Of a stretch of DNA of 64,000 nucleotides, positions 60,691-64,000 are shown in pieces (position 1 is the stretch's first letter; the number at the start of each line of letters is the position of its first letter). Below the pieces are notes generated by a model that saw only the letters and a program-made list of their open reading frames with translations, ran no database searches and had not been told where the DNA came from. Position numbers and translations under genes: made by a program. Source of the stretch: Lobosporangium transversale (lineage: Eukaryota; Mortierellomycota; Mortierellomycetes; Mortierellales; Mortierellaceae); assembly GCF_002105155.1 (NCBI RefSeq), contig NW_019029014.1:124001-188000 (forward strand), in the 5' to 3' direction.

Positions 60691-61003
60691 AGCGGAGCTC
60701 AAGGATTTATACTTGAGCTACTATGGGCTTGAAGAGTGCGAACAAATGAAACGATTTTTGTCTCCGCAGCATAAAAGCGTATGTGATTCTGGTATGTCAT
60801 CCAAAAAGGGGTATATATGTTAGTAAAACAGATGATAAGCTAAGCGAATCAGCTAAGCATTTAGGGCGTATTGGCTCTTGAAGGCCCTTTTTAGTACTCT
60901 GGCAAATAAAGGATGCCCTTGATTCCGATGACAAAAAACAGTTCTTTAATTTTCATTTGAATTAAGGTGTAGATGCTAAACTTTTTTCTGGGTAAAATTG
61001 CAT

Positions 61004-61931
61004 TTAGTAAACGTACTCCTGCATCTTTTTCCAGTAATTGAGCATGATTTGATCATCAAAGGCCTCCAAGATGCCTTCCTTGAAATCGTTGGGGGAACAC
61101 GAGTTGAACCACATGAAGCTCGCTCCAAGCACGAAATCTGCCCATCCAGCTGAATAAAATAAATCGCATGAGCGAGTGGCATCTTTTTTTTTTTTTTTTT
61201 TTTTTTTTAATATCGTATATTAGCATTAGCAGCAATATAATGACTTACGTTGGGGTCCTAGGATCCAGTCACCGGACTGTAGTGCTGTGTGGACCAATCC
61301 AAGACTTTCTTTGAGTTCTCTCAAATTCTGGTTACGGTCTCCTGCAATCAAATGGTGAGGTTGGCCAGAACTCTTCTCGCGAGATGTTCTAAAGTAGTCT
61401 GCGTTCTTTTCGTCCTGCATGCTATACATGTCGTTATAGACCATTCGTCGGATCGGTGGATGGATTTTGGATTGAACATAGGATTCGAAGAACCGCTGCA
61501 GGTTCTTCTCCGAGATGTTCTTGCCAAAGAGCAGCGGTCGATCTGGATATTGCTCTTCTATATACTCTGCGATCGCGAAACTATCAGGCAGTCCATTTCC
61601 AGGCTCGAGCTGCAATGTAGGTACTGTGGGTGATATCACGTTTGGACTGAAAGAGACATCGTCAATAGATGTGCAGGATAGGAAAAAAAAAAAAATTGTT
61701 TTTTTTTAGGTTTTGGAGTCAGGTTAAGAATCGCTGAAGGAGACAACCCTAATGTTATCCTTACCATGCAGCTGTAATGACAGTTGGGATCTCGAGAAAA
61801 GTAAGAGGTACAGATTCATATGTAATCTTCTTGTAGTTGAGCGCAAACTTGGCACGCCATACCGCTGGTGAAAAGGAAACCTTGCGAGTCTTGCTGTCCA
61901 CCAGTTCGAACAACTTGAGATCAACGGTCAT
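61004..61931 (-). CDS. Glutathione S-transferase (UstS/LigE-like group)
   Basis: Detoxification enzyme of thioredoxin-like N-domain plus helical C-domain. Three exons, 61765-61931, 61249-61646 and 61004-61149, give 236 aa; phases fit (donors GTAAGG and GTAAGT, acceptors CAG). N-terminal beta-alpha unit: LKLFELVDSKTRKVSFSPAV then WRAKFALNYKKITYE. The thioredoxin-fold signature continues as SPTVPTLQL (cis-Pro) and DSFAIAEYIEEQYPDRPLLF (glutathione-binding Ser/Glu-type motif). The C-domain has GDWILGP and WADFVLGASFMWF, as in fungal UstS-like enzymes. The substrate is not predictable. Small poly-A/T runs lie in both introns (61184-61208 and near 61683-61695). Confidence 0.92.
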
Positions 61932-61974
61932 GTTTTTTTCCTTTGGAGAGATCGTAAGATTTAAATGATGTTTG

Positions 61975-62008
<34 letters not shown>

Positions 62009-62343
62009 TTATTGAGCTTTTTTATATGAGTGTGTTGCCTGGAAGATGGAATGAAGAGAGGAAAAAAAGGAGGGCCCTTTTGAGGAGTAAGGAATAGGCA
62101 CACCGTTGAAGCTTTCCTCTCCCCCTTTATTGTTAAGGTACAGGGATGTCGATGAAGGGACAGATGAGGCTCGAACGGTGCTCTAGCCGAGGAGATCTTG
62201 TTAAAGTTGCATGAACGGGTATATGAATAAGGTATGTATGTATACATTTGTTTGCATGATAAATAATAAGGAATAAGGCCCCAAATCATTTCTTTGATAA
62301 GAAAAAAAAAAAAAAAAAAAAAGGTTATGCTGTAGATCCCTAC

Positions 62344-62852
62344 CTTCAATACCGCCTTTCAATTTGCCCCCTTCGCCGCCAGACCAAAACCCAGAGTCAT
62401 ATGCAGGTCCAGAAACATTTGCTCCTGATGCGGCCCATGAAGGTATTGAAACTTGGAAGTACTGTTTAATATCAGAAATGTCCGGCAAATAACACATCTG
62501 TTGTTGAACCGACTCAGCCAAAATGAAGACTATGGCAGCTATATTAACCAAGCTGGACATGATATGCTTGTGCAGTAGCGTCAGCGTCCTTTCCTGCATC
62601 GGCTTTAGGGAATCTTTCACCACCTTTTATAGAAAAGGAGGAGAAAAGATGATACTGATATCGTAGAAACAAGCCCGTAACTGCCTGGGTTATCTTCGGG
62701 CGCTTATGTGGAGGAATGTGCCCAATGGCCTCTATATACATCCTTTTTACTTCAAGAAGGCCTTGGACTTGTGCAAAGCCCAACAATGGTAATGTTACTA
62801 AAGCCGCTCTAAAGCTTCTCACAAACCGGTCATAGTTTAAGAAACAGTTCAT
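62344..62852 (-). CDS. Hypothetical small membrane protein, 3' end unresolved
   Basis: Exon 62682-62852 (ATG 62852, MNCFLNYDRFVRSFRAALVT) joins exon 62344-62623 in phase 0 across a 58-nt intron (donor GTTACG, pyrimidine-rich, acceptor AAAAG). The product reads ITQA|VVKDSLKPMQERTLTL with two hydrophobic segments (AALVTLPLLGFAQVQ and SLVNIAAIVFILAES) and a Gly/Ser-rich segment ending at a GTAGGG donor (phase 1). The last exon was not found in the poly-T-rich sequence below. The intron call is an inference, because without it the first exon runs on 39 more codons to a stop. Family not recognised. Confidence 0.45.
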
Positions 62853-63650
62853 AACTCGAGTCGAGTAAGAACCAGCTTTTTTTTTATCCTCAAGATACTA
62901 AAGATGTTCGTAGAGGCACCAGATGGTTGGCTACATTGGCTTCAAGTACCAAATCTCCACGCGTTGACTATAGCTCCTATTAGAGTATAGAGAACAGCTC
63001 TGCTACCGCAGCCCGGGTGTATATTGATCGCAACATCTACATATCTCAAATCATGACCTAGACCTCAGAAATCAGCAAGGGCCCGCTAGGCTCAAGCCGC
63101 AAGCAGCTGTTTCTGATGGGTTGGCGGAAACTAGCACATTTACATTTTTAAGCGACTGATTTCGCTTTGCCGGTGCAAGTAAATTATATACGACCTACTT
63201 TTAATTAATAAAATCGTTTTCCATTCAATGATTTTATGTAGTATGAATGTTATTAGCAGTTATAATAAAAAATTACAACTCCACGTTGCAGAAAATATTT
63301 TTCAGTCGTGTTGCCTCTAGGGGTCACACGTGTGCAAGGAATTTTGGTTTGACGTGTCAAAATAAACTGCCAGCATTACATGCGTAGCATATAAAGCAGC
63401 ATTTAAAAAATATCGTCGTGCCCCATCGATGCTACCTCTCTTCCTCACATTTGCCTTTCTCCCTTTTTTCCCTTGTTCCTTCTCCTCCCCCTAGCCCTTT
63501 GGACTGCAAATCTATATTATCCACGGGGAACCGTTAGTCACCACTATCAAGAAAATCATATCCCTTACATAAGTGTTAATAATTGATTAGTAACTAATAA
63601 CGCCATCTCTCTATCAAAGAAGCATTTTAAAGCACCTTATCAGTTCCTAA
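62853..63650. other. Spacer before the right-edge gene
   Basis: About 0.8 kb. AT-rich, with a pyrimidine-rich run near 63430-63495 that may be the promoter or leader of the gene beginning at 63651. No gene seen. Confidence 0.4.
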
Positions 63651-64000
63651 ATGATGATGCTACAGTACCAGCGCTTCCGGCTTGGTGGGCGGGTCGAGGA
63701 GATTGAAGTCGAAACCAATCCAAAGACGGGACAACAATATGTTCTTTTACGCGATGTACAGGATGTGTTCCCGACTGCATGTCGCTTCGAGTTAGATGGA
63801 CGACCCGTTAAGTTCCAAAGCGATGAGCAAGGGCATAGGTGGGTCTCATTACAGCCTCCGACCTTACCATCGCTCTCATTGGTGGTTATTAAAATCAAAA
63901 AGTTGTTTTCATCTACTAACGCCTTATTCGCTTTGTATCCAATGTTGAATTTCAAATGCGGTTGAAAAAGGTTGGAGCCGTGGCGAATCGCATGCCATTT
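63651..64000 (+). CDS. First exons of an unidentified gene that leaves the window
   Basis: ATG 63651 opens MMMLQYQRFRLGGRVEEIEV then ETNPKTGQQYVLLRDVQDVF, a hydrophilic unit of about 62 residues. A donor (CATAG|GTGGGT, phase 2) lies at 63838/63839, and a branch-like CTAAC near 63916 is followed by an acceptor AAAAAG at 63970, after which the frame reads RLEPWRIACH to the window end. The unit resembles N-termini of a large family of Mortierella-type proteins I have seen without known function. Incomplete at the right edge. Confidence 0.5.

Overview
The window looks like nuclear DNA of an early-diverging fungus, probably Mucoromycota/Mortierellomycotina. About seventeen protein genes, most with several short introns (roughly 60-160 nt, GT-AG, TAG/CAG acceptors), lie in AT-rich spacers studded with A/T homopolymers. 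The content is fungal: ribosomal protein uL3, a GPI-anchored chitin deacetylase, the Cyc8/Ssn6 co-repressor, a two-finger GATA factor, Rad5/HLTF-like SNF2-RING and Nbs1. The lineage guess is inference; no rRNA or tRNA gene was seen.

Layout: 0.3-1.8 kb UMP-CMP kinase with a probable alternative mitochondrial first exon; 2.1-4.7 kb coiled-coil protein of unknown function; 6.0-8.2 kb F-box-like protein; 8.9-10.4 kb chitin deacetylase; 12.2-13.4 kb uL3; 13.6-15.3 kb FAD monooxygenase. 16.0-21.3 kb holds the most unusual locus: one minus-strand gene that appears to fuse an XPG/FEN1-like nuclease to a Fanzor (eukaryotic TnpB-like, RNA-guided nuclease family). It is interrupted by a complete 1,333-bp Tc1/mariner element at a TA in codon 22 and carries at least two frame breaks in the Fanzor half. 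23.4-25.2 kb MFS transporter; 25.6-30.1 kb Rad5-like; 31.1-35.4 kb Cyc8; 36.7-37.7 kb single-pass membrane protein; 37.8-39.4 kb protein with a DUF3759/CipC-like tail. 39.4-45.3 kb is mostly noncoding, with a decayed gene, a palindromic MITE-like repeat and microsatellites, ahead of the GATA factor (45.3-47.2 kb). Then IMPACT/Yih1 (47.5-49.0 kb), a kelch/membrane-type pseudogene, an unrecognised small protein (51.7-52.3 kb) divergent from Nbs1 (52.6-55.9 kb), Svp26/Tex261 (56.1-57.3 kb), an F-box/LRR protein (57.9-60.4 kb), a Tc1 transposase fossil of the same family (60.6 kb), a glutathione S-transferase (61.0-61.9 kb), a small membrane protein (62.3-62.9 kb), and the first exon of a gene leaving the right edge.

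There are no operons. Functionally the window mixes housekeeping genes (translation, nucleotide metabolism, secretion), DNA-damage genes (Rad5-like, Nbs1), transcription and stress regulators (Cyc8, GATA, IMPACT) and mobile DNA. Exon boundaries were read by eye from frame, splice consensus and family similarity; no database or transcript evidence was available.
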